64,000 nt of DNA from CAYJBH01 sp964368625 (GTDB lineage: Bacteria; Bacillota; Clostridia; Oscillospirales; Ruminococcaceae). The DNA lies in NCBI GenBank assembly GCA_964368625.1, contig CAYJBH010000008.1, positions 32,602 through 96,601 on the forward strand. Direction: 5' to 3'. The notes under the pieces are model-generated. The model searched no databases. It was not told the origin of the DNA and saw nothing but the letters and a program-made list of their open reading frames with translations. A program made the position numbers and the translations under genes. This document shows positions 26,145 through 34,555 of the stretch, one piece after another (within the stretch, counting starts at the first letter, position 1; each line of letters starts with the position of its first letter).

Positions 26145-26474
26145 GTGAAAAAAAAAGAAATTAAGGCTATGGCTGACAGAATAAAATTCTCACGAAAAAA
26201 ACTTGGCTATACACAGGAATCATTTTGTGAGGTAATCGGTATTTCTATCGGATCGTATGCAAAAATTGAAAATGCTTTTCAAAAACCTTCGTTAGACACA
26301 TTAATTAAGATATCTGAGCGATTAAATGTATCGTTAGATTATCTGGTGTTTGGCGAAGGTGATAAAGTTAATACATCAAATATAGATGTTGTTAGCAGTA
26401 TTATTGAAAATGCAGATATCGATAAGCTACAGTATGTTGGGAAGTTTTTAGGTCAGATATCAAAGCTGAAATAG
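26145..26474 (+). CDS. XRE-family HTH regulator
   Basis: 109-aa DNA-binding protein. The HTH spans FSRKKLGYTQESFCEVIGIS, then IGSYAKIENAFQKPSLDTLI, typical of Xre/SinR-type domains, followed by LNVSLDYLVFGEG. The short C-terminal tail may mediate dimerisation. ATG at 26133 directly abuts the ribosome site, so GTG at 26145 (VKKKEIKAMADRIKF) is preferred. It sits inside the glycan cluster just before the aminotransferase gene and could control the cluster. Confidence 0.85.
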   Translation: MKKKEIKAMADRIKFSRKKLGYTQESFCEVIGISIGSYAKIENAFQKPSLDTLIKISERLNVSLDYLVFGEGDKVNTSNIDVVSSIIENADIDKLQYVGKFLGQISKLK

Positions 26475-26497
26475 CGCTTTAATATGATTGGAGAAAT

Positions 26498-27625
26498 ATG
26501 ATACCCTTTAATCTGCCACCCTCGGTTGGAACAGAATTACTGTTTATCGAGGAAGCAATTAAACTAAATAAAATAGCCGGCGATGGCAAGTTTACCAAGC
26601 TTTGCAATTCATGGTTTGAGCAACAAACCGCACGAGGCGCATTGCTTACTACATCGTGTACACACGCACTAGAGATGGCAGCACTGCTTATAGGTATAAA
26701 GGAAGGGGATGAGGTTGTTATGCCCTCCTATACCTTTGTGTCCACAGCTAATGCTTTTGTGCTTCGCGGCGCAAAGATAGTTTTTGTTGATATCCGACCC
26801 GATACCATGAATATTGACGAAACGCTGATTGAAGCGGCAATAACCGAAAAAACAAGGGCTATTGTTCCGGTTCATTACGCTGGGGTTGCCTGCGAAATGG
26901 ATAGGATTAACGAGATAGCTAAAAAGCACAACCTCTTTGTTATAGAGGATGCGGCGCAGGGTGTATGTTCTACATATAACCAAAAACCGCTTGGAGCCCT
27001 TGGGGATATTGGCTGTTATAGTTTTCATGAAACGAAGAACTTTGCAATGGGTGAAGGCGGTGCACTCATACTTCCTAAAGGGAAAATGTTCGAGACAGCC
27101 GAGATTATTAGAGAAAAGGGGACAAACCGAAGCAGATTTTTCCGTGGTGAGATAGATAAATATACCTGGGTGGAGTGTGGGTCATCCTTTTTACCGAGCG
27201 ATATAAATGCCGCATATCTTTATGCACAGCTACTAAAGGCACAGGAGATAACCGAAAACAGACTAAAAAGCTGGCTGTACTATTACGATACCCTTGGTGT
27301 GCTAAGGGAACAAGGGGTTATTGAGCTACCGCATATACCAAAAAATTGCATCCACAATGCACATATGTTTTATATTAAGTTAAAGGACTTAACGCAGCGT
27401 AGCGAGTTTATTAGGTACATGATTTCGCGCGGCGCTTATACCGTGTTCCACTATGTTCCGCTACACTCAAGCGAGGCAGGCTTAAAATATGGTCGTTTTA
27501 ACGGTGAGGATATTTATACCACCGCTGAAAGCGAGCGACTGGTTAGGCTACCGATGTATTATAACATGAAGGAATCCGACCTCGAACATGTTACCGATTG
27601 TATTTTCGACTTTTTTTCAAAATAA
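26498..27625 (+). CDS. Sugar-nucleotide aminotransferase, WecE/RffA-like (DegT family)
   Basis: PLP enzyme, 375 aa, converting a dTDP-4-keto-6-deoxyhexose to the 4-amino sugar. Motifs: ALLTTSCTHALEMAALLIGI, GDEVVMPSYTFVSTANAFVL, the Asp in FVIEDAAQGV, the PLP lysine in YSFHETKNFAMGEGGAL, and WVECGSSFLPSDINAAYL. The SFHETKN lysine motif and overall sequence are closest to WecE. Together with the GNAT gene it would supply an acetamido-dideoxyhexose; the earlier RmlA/RmlB steps are not in the window. Confidence 0.9.
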   Translation: MIPFNLPPSVGTELLFIEEAIKLNKIAGDGKFTKLCNSWFEQQTARGALLTTSCTHALEMAALLIGIKEGDEVVMPSYTFVSTANAFVLRGAKIVFVDIRPDTMNIDETLIEAAITEKTRAIVPVHYAGVACEMDRINEIAKKHNLFVIEDAAQGVCSTYNQKPLGALGDIGCYSFHETKNFAMGEGGALILPKGKMFETAEIIREKGTNRSRFFRGEIDKYTWVECGSSFLPSDINAAYLYAQLLKAQEITENRLKSWLYYYDTLGVLREQGVIELPHIPKNCIHNAHMFYIKLKDLTQRSEFIRYMISRGAYTVFHYVPLHSSEAGLKYGRFNGEDIYTTAESERLVRLPMYYNMKESDLEHVTDCIFDFFSK

Positions 27626-27646
27626 AAAATATATAAAGGATAGTTA

Positions 27647-28852
27647 ATGCTAAATAAACGAGATTTTTTTTCACCATGTGAACCGAGAGTTCGGATAAAC
27701 AATAAAGATGCCGGTTATAGCTCAACAATTTTCTATATTGGACTTTTTGTATTTTTTCTTACCAACTTTTTTTTATACTACCACCAGCTAATAATGCCAG
27801 AAACCTATAATTCGGATTTTTTTATACATGTAACCTATAAACTTGAAGACCCCGGCTACTCGTTGCAGGGGTTAATAACTTTGTCTACCGCCTGGATGCC
27901 GATGTGGTTAATATTTATAGTTAACTCGGCATTGCTTGGAATTTGCAATTGTATGACTGCGGTGTTTTTAAGAAGGCTTACGTTAAAGCTTTTAAACCTT
28001 GAGTACAGTAACTACCGTATTGATATTGTTATCCTCTGTATGATGATAGTTGGTAATATATTTTTGCCAACTGATGAGGTTTTTTTAATGTATGCCGGCT
28101 CGCCTAATATCTGGCATAACGCCACAACAAACCTATGCAGACTATTTGCGGTTTTATCTGTTGGTGCATATTTTAGTGCTCTTGAAAGCTTTCAACACTT
28201 TAGGGCAGGTGCTGTAGGTAAAAACGAGGTAATTCGGCAGTATGTATTGCTAACCGTTTATGTGTTCCTTTGCATGTATGCAAAGCCATCGTTTTTTATG
28301 GCGTTTATGCCTGCTTGTTTTATAGTTCTTTTAATAAAGCTATTCACCACCAAAGGCCGTTCTTTTGGGCCATCCTTTTTTATTGGTGTTTCATTTGCTA
28401 TATCAATGCCGGTGGTACTGTTTGTAACCACAACGGTAAATGTAGGCGCACATGGTCCGGTGTTTGAATTTTTAGGTTTTCAGCAGGCATGGAACCCATC
28501 CATCACACACTTTTTTGTAAGGTTGTTGTTATGCCTGCTGTTCCCAATTTTTGTTGTGGTTACAAACGTAAAAAAGTTAAGCTCTTTTGAGTGGTTGTTA
28601 TACCTCTCTCATCTTGTTGCATTGATTATTTATATGTGTTTTAACGAATCTACAGGCCCTGCCGGCAACTTCTCTTGGAGCCACATAATGTGTAGCTTTT
28701 TATCCTTCTTTATTGCTGCAGTAAGGTTGCTAGACGAGGGAACATCAAAAAGGATAAGATATATAGGCTTTACCATCTTTTCCCTTCACGTGGTTTGCGG
28801 ATTTATCTATTATTCAAGCATGTTACTGGGATATAAGATGACCTATATTTAA
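27647..28852 (+). CDS. Polytopic membrane protein of the glycan cluster
   Basis: 401 aa with about nine hydrophobic stretches (for example IFYIGLFVFFLTNFFLYYH, WLIFIVNSALLGICNC and FIGVSFAISMPVVLFVTTT). The first outer loop PETYNSDFFIHVTYKLEDPG is acidic. No catalytic motif recognised. By size, position and partners it could be a GT-C enzyme or glycan polymerase-like protein. It is the last gene of the cluster; the 113-bp repeats follow directly. Confidence 0.7.
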   Translation: MLNKRDFFSPCEPRVRINNKDAGYSSTIFYIGLFVFFLTNFFLYYHQLIMPETYNSDFFIHVTYKLEDPGYSLQGLITLSTAWMPMWLIFIVNSALLGICNCMTAVFLRRLTLKLLNLEYSNYRIDIVILCMMIVGNIFLPTDEVFLMYAGSPNIWHNATTNLCRLFAVLSVGAYFSALESFQHFRAGAVGKNEVIRQYVLLTVYVFLCMYAKPSFFMAFMPACFIVLLIKLFTTKGRSFGPSFFIGVSFAISMPVVLFVTTTVNVGAHGPVFEFLGFQQAWNPSITHFFVRLLLCLLFPIFVVVTNVKKLSSFEWLLYLSHLVALIIYMCFNESTGPAGNFSWSHIMCSFLSFFIAAVRLLDEGTSKRIRYIGFTIFSLHVVCGFIYYSSMLLGYKMTYI

Positions 28853-29193
28853 ATTATCTCTGCCGAAGGCAATGGCTACGCCGGAGATAATTTAGATAAC
28901 ACGAGCCTAACAGTATGAGAAATATTGTGGTTTTGTGTTTACACAAATGACGACATAAGTCGGCAAACAATATTTCCAATATCTCTGGCTACGCCGGAGA
29001 TAATTTAGATAACACGAGCCTAACAGTATGAGAAATATTGNNNNNNNNNNNNNNNNNNNNNNNNNNNNNNNNNNNNNNNNNNNNNNNNNNNNNNNNNNNN
29101 NNNNNNNNNNNNNNNNNNNNNNNNNNNNNNNNNNNNNNNNACGACATAAGTCGGCAAACAATATTTCCAATATCTCTGGCTACGCCGGAGATA
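28851..29193. repeat. 113-bp tandem repeat array with assembly gap
   Basis: Unit starts at GGCTACGCCGGAGATAAT. Copies begin at 28874 and 28987 (113-bp period), and another starts at 29178 after the gap. Each unit carries hairpins: ATCTCTGGC with GCCGGAGAT, GAAATATTG with CAATATTTC enclosing TTGTGT/ACACAA and CGAC/GTCG stems. The first copy is preceded by an extra arm AAATTATCTC that pairs with GAGATAATTT. No gene is present; the array separates the glycan cluster from the next promoter. Confidence 0.9.
29041..29140. other. Assembly gap (100 N)
   Basis: One hundred unknown bases fall inside the tandem repeat. The flanks show that exactly 22 bases of a unit (plus any whole 113-bp units) are missing, so 100 is a placeholder length. 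Confidence 0.98.
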
Positions 29194-29205
29194 ATATATT
29201 AAGGC

Positions 29206-29234
29206 TTGATTAATCGGTTAATCTTTGTTATAAT
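29206..29234 (+). promoter_or_regulatory. Promoter of the zinc-ribbon protein gene
   Basis: TTGATT (29206-29211), 17 bases, TATAAT (29229-29234), followed 40 bases later by the start codon. Confidence 0.75.
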
Positions 29235-29273
29235 AACTTTATTGTTTTATATTACGATTCAATGGAGACGGTT

Positions 29274-29570
29274 ATGTTAAAAAATTGGAATGTTGATAAA
29301 AGTCAGATAGAAGCCCAACAGGAGGCACTTAAAAAGAAATGTAATTTTGCTTATGTAGGGCATGGACCCAAGGCAACGGGCTTTTTATCTAAAACCTTTA
29401 AAAGAAAGCCGGGGCTTTATGCTCGCTGTATTCAGTGTGGATATTATATGCCGCTTGATGCAAACGGCTCTGAGGACTGTCCATGTGGAAACCTCCACCG
29501 CGACAGCCAAAACTTTAAATCAGAAATAAGCCCTAACGAGGTTGAGATATTTAAGGCAACAACCAGATAA
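29274..29570 (+). CDS. Small zinc-ribbon-like hypothetical protein
   Basis: 98 aa, basic, cytosolic. The C-terminal half has ARCIQCGYYMPLDANG then EDCPCGNLHRD: a CxxC and CxC arrangement that could hold zinc. The N-terminal half has no known motif. GGAG six bases before the ATG at 29274 sets the start; an earlier ATG at 29262 is part of that ribosome site. It has its own promoter and a strong terminator, so it is monocistronic. Function not recognised. Confidence 0.75.
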   Translation: MLKNWNVDKSQIEAQQEALKKKCNFAYVGHGPKATGFLSKTFKRKPGLYARCIQCGYYMPLDANGSEDCPCGNLHRDSQNFKSEISPNEVEIFKATTR

Positions 29571-29620
29571 ACGTATAATCCCTATTTAAAAAATTTATAA
29601 CTATTAAAAAAATAATACTA

Positions 29621-29654
29621 AAAGCCCGGAAAAGATTTAACTTTTCCGGGCTTT
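29621..29654. terminator. Bidirectional terminator
   Basis: AAAGCCCGGAAAAG and CTTTTCCGGGCTTT form a perfect 14-bp stem with loop ATTTAA, with A/T runs on both sides. It separates the plus-strand zinc-ribbon gene from the convergent sugar-transport operon. Confidence 0.92.
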
Positions 29655-29695
29655 GCTTATCTTTAAATGTATTTAAGCTAAAGGTCTATATTGTT

Positions 29696-30523
29696 TTACC
29701 CCTTGATACCGCTACTTGCAACACCGGCAATAAAATGCTTTTGGAATATTATGAAAACCAAAATCATGGGAATAACCGTCATAACCGCGCCTGCCATCTG
29801 CGATGGGAACTCAATGGTAGACGAGCTTGCAAGCCTTGCAAGGGTAGGCGCAAGTGTCATCTTATCGGGCGATGTTGTTATGATTAGTGGCCACATAAAG
29901 TTGTTCCATGCATACTTAGATGTAAATATAATAAGTGCAACTATGCCGCTCTTGGTTAGAGGTAGCATGATGCGAAGGTAGATGTTAAACCTGTTACATC
30001 CGTCGATAATTGCCGATTCTTCAAGCTCAGCCGGTAGCGACATAAAATATTGTCTCATTAAAAAGGTGCCGAAAACGCTGAATAAGCTTGGCAAAACAAG
30101 ACCACCCATCGAGTCGAGCAGACCTAAGTTTTGTATGATTAGATACTGCGGAATAATAAAAATCTGCGAGGGGATCATAAGTACCGACAAAAGAACAACA
30201 AAGATAACATTTTTAAACGGAAAGTTAATCCTTGCAAATCCATAACCTGCCATACTACAAAAGATAAGCTGTCCTGCCACGATTATCAAGGTGGATATTA
30301 TCGTATTGATAAACGATGATACAAACGGAAGAATGGTTATAACCCTTTCGTAGGCATCAAAGCTAAAGCTATCCGGCAACATTTCGGGTGGAACCTGCAT
30401 AGATTCAAGCGGAGTTTTAAAGCTGGTTAAAATCATCCACACAAAGGGAAACACGCTAATTACAATTCCGGAACATAAAACAACATGTAGAATTATTGAA
30501 CTTGTTAAATTTTGTTTCTTCAC
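29696..30523 (-). CDS. CUT1 sugar ABC transporter permease (MalG-like)
   Basis: 275-aa inner-membrane permease with six helices, and the ATPase-contacting EAA loop EESAIIDGCNRFNIYLRIML. C-terminal end FIIFQKHFIAGVASSGIKG is typical of MalG-type subunits. Start is GTG at 30523, eight bases after AGGAGG; the open frame extends 30 bases upstream without a site. Works with the MalF-like permease and binding lipoprotein upstream; the ATPase is not in the operon, as is common for CUT1 systems that share MsmK/MsiK. Confidence 0.93.
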   Translation of the reverse strand: MKKQNLTSSIILHVVLCSGIVISVFPFVWMILTSFKTPLESMQVPPEMLPDSFSFDAYERVITILPFVSSFINTIISTLIIVAGQLIFCSMAGYGFARINFPFKNVIFVVLLSVLMIPSQIFIIPQYLIIQNLGLLDSMGGLVLPSLFSVFGTFLMRQYFMSLPAELEESAIIDGCNRFNIYLRIMLPLTKSGIVALIIFTSKYAWNNFMWPLIITTSPDKMTLAPTLARLASSSTIEFPSQMAGAVMTVIPMILVFIIFQKHFIAGVASSGIKG

Positions 30524-30601
30524 AACAAAACCTCCTATTAAACTACCTAACAATTATGGATAACTTAATCGACTGAACTAATCTTTATCAGTGCGATAAG
30601 C

Positions 30602-31522
30602 TTAGCTATAATGTACCCATTTTTTCTGGCCGTACATCTGCAACACGGTAACTCCCATTATAATTAAGAAAACAACCATGGCGATAGCCGATGCATAACC
30701 TTTGTATCCGTAGTTAAAAGCTTCGTTATAGAAAAGAACAATAACCGTTTCTGCCGACTCGAAGGCAGGGCTGGTGGTCGGTATCATCATATAGATAACA
30801 TCGAAAATCTGAAATGCACTGATAAGTGCGGTAACGATAACGAAAAACAGCGAGGGGCTTAGCAGTGGTATAGTAATTTTGAAGAATTGTACAATACCGT
30901 TTGCACCATCGAGCGATGCCGCTTCGTACATCGAATCCGGAATATTTTGTAGACCTGCAAGCAGGATAACCATGCTGTGGCCGACTGCCATCCACACGCC
31001 TACAATAACTATCATCAGCGGTGCCGTTTCGGCATCAGACAACCAGCTACGTCCCTCGATACCAAAGAAGGAAAGGAAATGGTTAAGGATACCAAAACTT
31101 CCGTTAAATATCCATGACCAAACTATAGCAATAGCCGCCGGCATTGTTACCGTTGGTATAAAGTAGATGGTTCTGTATATCGAGCTTCCGCGAAGACCTC
31201 GGTTAAGCATTGCTGCAAGAACAGTTGCTAAAATAACCTGTGCCGGAACTGCAAGCAAAACATATCTAAAGGTGTTACCCAAAACCCTGTAAAAGTCTTC
31301 ATCGCCGATTAACTTTTGATAGTTGTCGGGACCAAGCCATTCCATCTGGTTAAAAACGTCCACCTCAGAAAAGCTGAACACAATGCCCTGCAAAAACGGA
31401 AAAATATAAAAAACGCCAATACCGATTGTGAGAGGCAGGATAAAAAAGAAGCCCCAAAGTGCATCTGCTGTTCTGTATGTAAATTTCCTCCCATTCGAAG
31501 ATTTGGTTTTCGTTTTACTCAT
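30602..31522 (-). CDS. CUT1 sugar ABC transporter permease (MalF-like)
   Basis: 306 aa with six membrane helices: FFFILPLTIGIGVFYIFPFL at the N-terminus, the EAA loop MYEAASLDGANGIVQFFKIT, and TSPAFESAETVIVLFYNEAF near the end. AGGAGTGGAG precedes the ATG. Second gene after the binding protein, separated from it by a strong hairpin that may lower permease expression relative to the binding protein. Confidence 0.94.
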   Translation of the reverse strand: MSKTKTKSSNGRKFTYRTADALWGFFFILPLTIGIGVFYIFPFLQGIVFSFSEVDVFNQMEWLGPDNYQKLIGDEDFYRVLGNTFRYVLLAVPAQVILATVLAAMLNRGLRGSSIYRTIYFIPTVTMPAAIAIVWSWIFNGSFGILNHFLSFFGIEGRSWLSDAETAPLMIVIVGVWMAVGHSMVILLAGLQNIPDSMYEAASLDGANGIVQFFKITIPLLSPSLFFVIVTALISAFQIFDVIYMMIPTTSPAFESAETVIVLFYNEAFNYGYKGYASAIAMVVFLIIMGVTVLQMYGQKKWVHYS

Positions 31523-31557
31523 ATCACTCCACTCCTCTCCACAATTATTAATTAAAA

Positions 31558-31603
31558 AGTATAGCCGTTAGGCGATGAAGAAAACACGCCTAACGGCTAT
31601 ACT
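31558..31603 (-). terminator. Hairpin between binding-protein and permease genes
   Basis: AGTATAGCCGTTAGGCG and CGCCTAACGGCTATACT make a perfect 17-bp stem. On the minus strand a TTTTT tract follows. In sugar ABC operons such a hairpin usually ends or stabilises most transcripts after the binding-protein gene. Confidence 0.85.
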
Positions 31604-31651
31604 GCCGGCATATTAACAAACTAATAATATACCGACAGCAAAACTTAAAGT

Positions 31652-32974
31652 TTAGCCGCCAAGAACAGCGTTACCATCGGCTTCGATAGATGCAAGTGCA
31701 TCAGCAACGGTGATATCACCGGCATAAGCCTGTTTTAGGTATTCTGTCTGGATATCGTTAATCTGGGTTGCAACATCGCTACGCGGTAACATTGTTGCAA
31801 TTCCTGTTTTGCTTGTGTAGGCAGCAGTGTTATACTGCGGATATGCTTCTTCATAGATAGAAGATACTGCAGAGTGAGAAGCAATGAAGGTAGCTCCGAA
31901 TGCCTGAGCACTCATGCCCTCTTCTGTTGCGATAAATGCAAGGAAATCGCCTACAGCTTCAGGATTCTCGGTGTTTGCATAGGAGCAGAAGCCAAGTCCG
32001 TTAATAACATTGCCTTCGTTTCCGTTAAATGTTGGAAGCTCGATACAGTTAACCTTGTCGCCAAAGCCTTCTGTAGTGGCGTATGTAGGTGTAACCCAAG
32101 CGCCGGCCCAGTTCATTGCAAGCGCACCGGACATAAATAGCTGGTCAGCCGTTGTGTCGGTCAGAGTTTCAAGGGTAGGTGAGATACCGTCAGCGATAAG
32201 ATCAACCCAAGCCTGGATTGCTTCTTCAACCTCAGGGGTGTTCATTGCAATAGACATACCGTCGTCGCTTAGAATCTGTCCGCCGTTAGCGTAGACTGTG
32301 TTGTAGTAACAAGTCTGGTAGGAGAGCGGAGCTGCCATGCCGTATATACCGGCATCGGTATCGGTTAGACGACCAGCGATGTCAACCATGTCTTCCCATG
32401 TCCAGTCTTCCTGTGGGTATGGCTCGCCTGCAGCGTCAAAGATCTCCATGTTATACCATACAGCGATTGTATCATAATCCTTCGGGATACCATACTGAAC
32501 GCCATCGTAGTTATAAAGATCAACAAGAGCCTCTGGGAATACCGACATATCAACACTGTTATCGGCGATAACATCGTCGATAGGCATTAACATACCACCC
32601 TTAGCAAAAGGAACAATGTTGTTAACGTTTAGCCAGAAAACGTCAGGAGCTGTTCCGCCTGCTGCGGCAGCCTGTAACTTTGTGAAGTATTCGTTACCGG
32701 TGTAAGGTGTACTCTGAACCTCGATAGTTACACCTGGGTTTGATGCAGTGTAGGTATCAACAAGGTTCTGCATTGCAGGTATCTGTGCTTCGTTCCACAT
32801 ACCGAGAGCTAGAGATACCTCTTCAGCAGGCTCTTCTGCGGCGCCATCGTCTGTTGCGGGCTCTTCGGTGGTAGCATCCGGAGCAGGTTCAGTTGTTTCC
32901 GGCTCGGACGAACAACCTGCAAGAAGCGCAAAGCTCATTACGATTGCCAGTAAAAGCGATAGTAATCTTTTCAT
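31652..32974 (-). CDS. Sugar ABC transporter substrate-binding lipoprotein
   Basis: 440-aa lipoprotein, family 1 extracellular solute-binding protein. Signal peptide MKRLLSLLLAIVMSFALLAG then the lipobox Cys, an acidic Glu/Pro/Thr linker, and the binding fold starting with LALGMWNEAQIPAMQNLVDT; AAGGTAPDVFWLN and FGATFIASHSAV are typical. An ATG four codons upstream overlaps the ribosome site GGAGG, so 32974 is used. With a sulfatase and an oxidoreductase in the operon, the ligand is probably a sulfated or modified sugar released from glycans. Confidence 0.94.
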   Translation of the reverse strand: MKRLLSLLLAIVMSFALLAGCSSEPETTEPAPDATTEEPATDDGAAEEPAEEVSLALGMWNEAQIPAMQNLVDTYTASNPGVTIEVQSTPYTGNEYFTKLQAAAAGGTAPDVFWLNVNNIVPFAKGGMLMPIDDVIADNSVDMSVFPEALVDLYNYDGVQYGIPKDYDTIAVWYNMEIFDAAGEPYPQEDWTWEDMVDIAGRLTDTDAGIYGMAAPLSYQTCYYNTVYANGGQILSDDGMSIAMNTPEVEEAIQAWVDLIADGISPTLETLTDTTADQLFMSGALAMNWAGAWVTPTYATTEGFGDKVNCIELPTFNGNEGNVINGLGFCSYANTENPEAVGDFLAFIATEEGMSAQAFGATFIASHSAVSSIYEEAYPQYNTAAYTSKTGIATMLPRSDVATQINDIQTEYLKQAYAGDITVADALASIEADGNAVLGG

Positions 32975-33031
32975 AGTTTCCTCCATAAATTTTTCTTATC
33001 TTAAATTAACAACAAAGGTTAATCTAATTCG

Positions 33032-34540
33032 TTATGCATTGGATATTCTGGGCATAGATTTGCACTCTCTATCCAGCTCGGCGCAAACGTATCTATGTAA
33101 AACTTCTGCCCTCAAATTGGCATATTTATCATTATACCATAGGTTGTCAAGTTCTTTAGGGTCATTTTGCAAATCGTATAGTTCGCCCTGCGATTTATCT
33201 AGGTAAACAACCATCTTATAACGCTCATCAACATATGCTCTAAGCTGAACGGTTTTATGTTCATGATGGTGCTCACAAATTATACTATCGCGAGCAGCAA
33301 TACCGTTGCTACCCCACGATTCTCGCTGGCTTACTCCGGTCATATGGTATGGGATTTTAAGGCCTAAAGCATCCATGAAAGTTGGGGTGAAATCTACAAG
33401 AGACTGTAAGCTATCGTTAATTACCCCCTCGGCAACAAGTCCCGGGCAACGAGCTATCATCGGAACCTTGATAAGGTCCTCGTAGAGGAATGGGCCTTTT
33501 GCATGCAGTCCATGTTGTCCAAAAAAGTGTCCGTGGTCGGTGGTGAACACCACCAGGGTATCCTCTGCAAGTCCAAGCTCGTCGAGACGATCTAAAATCT
33601 TGCCAATATATTTATCCATCATGGAAACCATTCCATAATAGGTCTGCATATTTTTTAAAGAATCATTTTTTGGCGTATTGTGGCTGTGCACACCATGTAG
33701 ATAGTGCCCCGAACGTTTATATTCGCTAAAGTCAGCATCTGGTTGCTGGGTTAATTTATGCATCGCAGGGCTATTTTCGTGCTCACCCTCAACAACGTCA
33801 GGCAACGATAACTTTCGCTCACAATACATGGTGTCCCACGGAGAAGGAACAAGATATGGTGGATGTGGGTCAAAAAAGCTTGACCATAAAAAGAATGGCT
33901 TATCCTGCTTTTTATAATCCTCCATAAGGCAACAGCTACGCTCGGCAATCCAGTTGTTGTAGTGAAACTCTTCCGGTATATCCCAGTGGTGTAGCGCGTC
34001 CCTTGGCATGGTGCCGGTGGGCGTCATATAATAGTCTCTCCAGTTGGATAGTCCCTTTTCCTCCATCCAGATGGCATAGTGCTGACCTACCAAAAACTCA
34101 TTTGTATGGTTGCGAGCAAGTTCAACATGGTCAAAACCATAAAATGGGCCATGAAAGTTTTTCCAGTAATCAAGATCCTGTAATAACGGCATAGACTCTA
34201 TCGAGCTATACTCATCGGTAGATTTTACCGGTTGAAAATGGGCTTTTCCAACAAGTGCGGTGGCAAACCCCTCTTTATTAAGATAATCGCCAATTGTAGG
34301 AATATTTTCAGGTAGCTTTGTACCGAGAGTCCAGCCACCGTGTTGCGAGGGATAAAGGCCGGTGATTATACTGGCTCTTGTTGGTGTACAGGTTGGATTT
34401 GGGCAGTATGCTCTTGAAAATAATGTTCCCTGTTTGGCAAGCCTATCAAGGTTGGGGGTGTCTATCTCGGGATTGTTTAGGCCAATGGTATTAAAATGTT
34501 GTTGGTCACTTGTTATTAGCAGAATATTTTTACAGCTCAT
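33032..34540 (-). CDS. Cys-type sulfatase
   Basis: 502-aa hydrolase that removes sulfate esters. The N-terminal metal site (NILLITSDQQ, LNNPEIDTPNLDRLAKQG), the signature CTPTRASIITGLYPSQHG with Cys51 (to be oxidised to formylglycine), and TLVVFTTDHGHFFGQHG are present. No signal peptide is seen, so it acts in the cytosol on imported sugars. A Cys-type enzyme in an anaerobe needs an anSME radical SAM maturase, not in this window. It lies between the oxidoreductase and the binding-protein genes. Confidence 0.94.
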   Translation of the reverse strand: MSCKNILLITSDQQHFNTIGLNNPEIDTPNLDRLAKQGTLFSRAYCPNPTCTPTRASIITGLYPSQHGGWTLGTKLPENIPTIGDYLNKEGFATALVGKAHFQPVKSTDEYSSIESMPLLQDLDYWKNFHGPFYGFDHVELARNHTNEFLVGQHYAIWMEEKGLSNWRDYYMTPTGTMPRDALHHWDIPEEFHYNNWIAERSCCLMEDYKKQDKPFFLWSSFFDPHPPYLVPSPWDTMYCERKLSLPDVVEGEHENSPAMHKLTQQPDADFSEYKRSGHYLHGVHSHNTPKNDSLKNMQTYYGMVSMMDKYIGKILDRLDELGLAEDTLVVFTTDHGHFFGQHGLHAKGPFLYEDLIKVPMIARCPGLVAEGVINDSLQSLVDFTPTFMDALGLKIPYHMTGVSQRESWGSNGIAARDSIICEHHHEHKTVQLRAYVDERYKMVVYLDKSQGELYDLQNDPKELDNLWYNDKYANLRAEVLHRYVCAELDRECKSMPRISNA

Positions 34541-34555
34541 CTTTACCTCGATTAA

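Noticed and set aside
28851..29193. Possible CRISPR array
   Set aside because: The repeat period is 113 bp with the whole unit repeated and no unique spacers, so it is a tandem repeat, not CRISPR.
28907..29213. Short reading frames spanning the N run
   Set aside because: They consist of repeat DNA and unknown bases and have no coding character.
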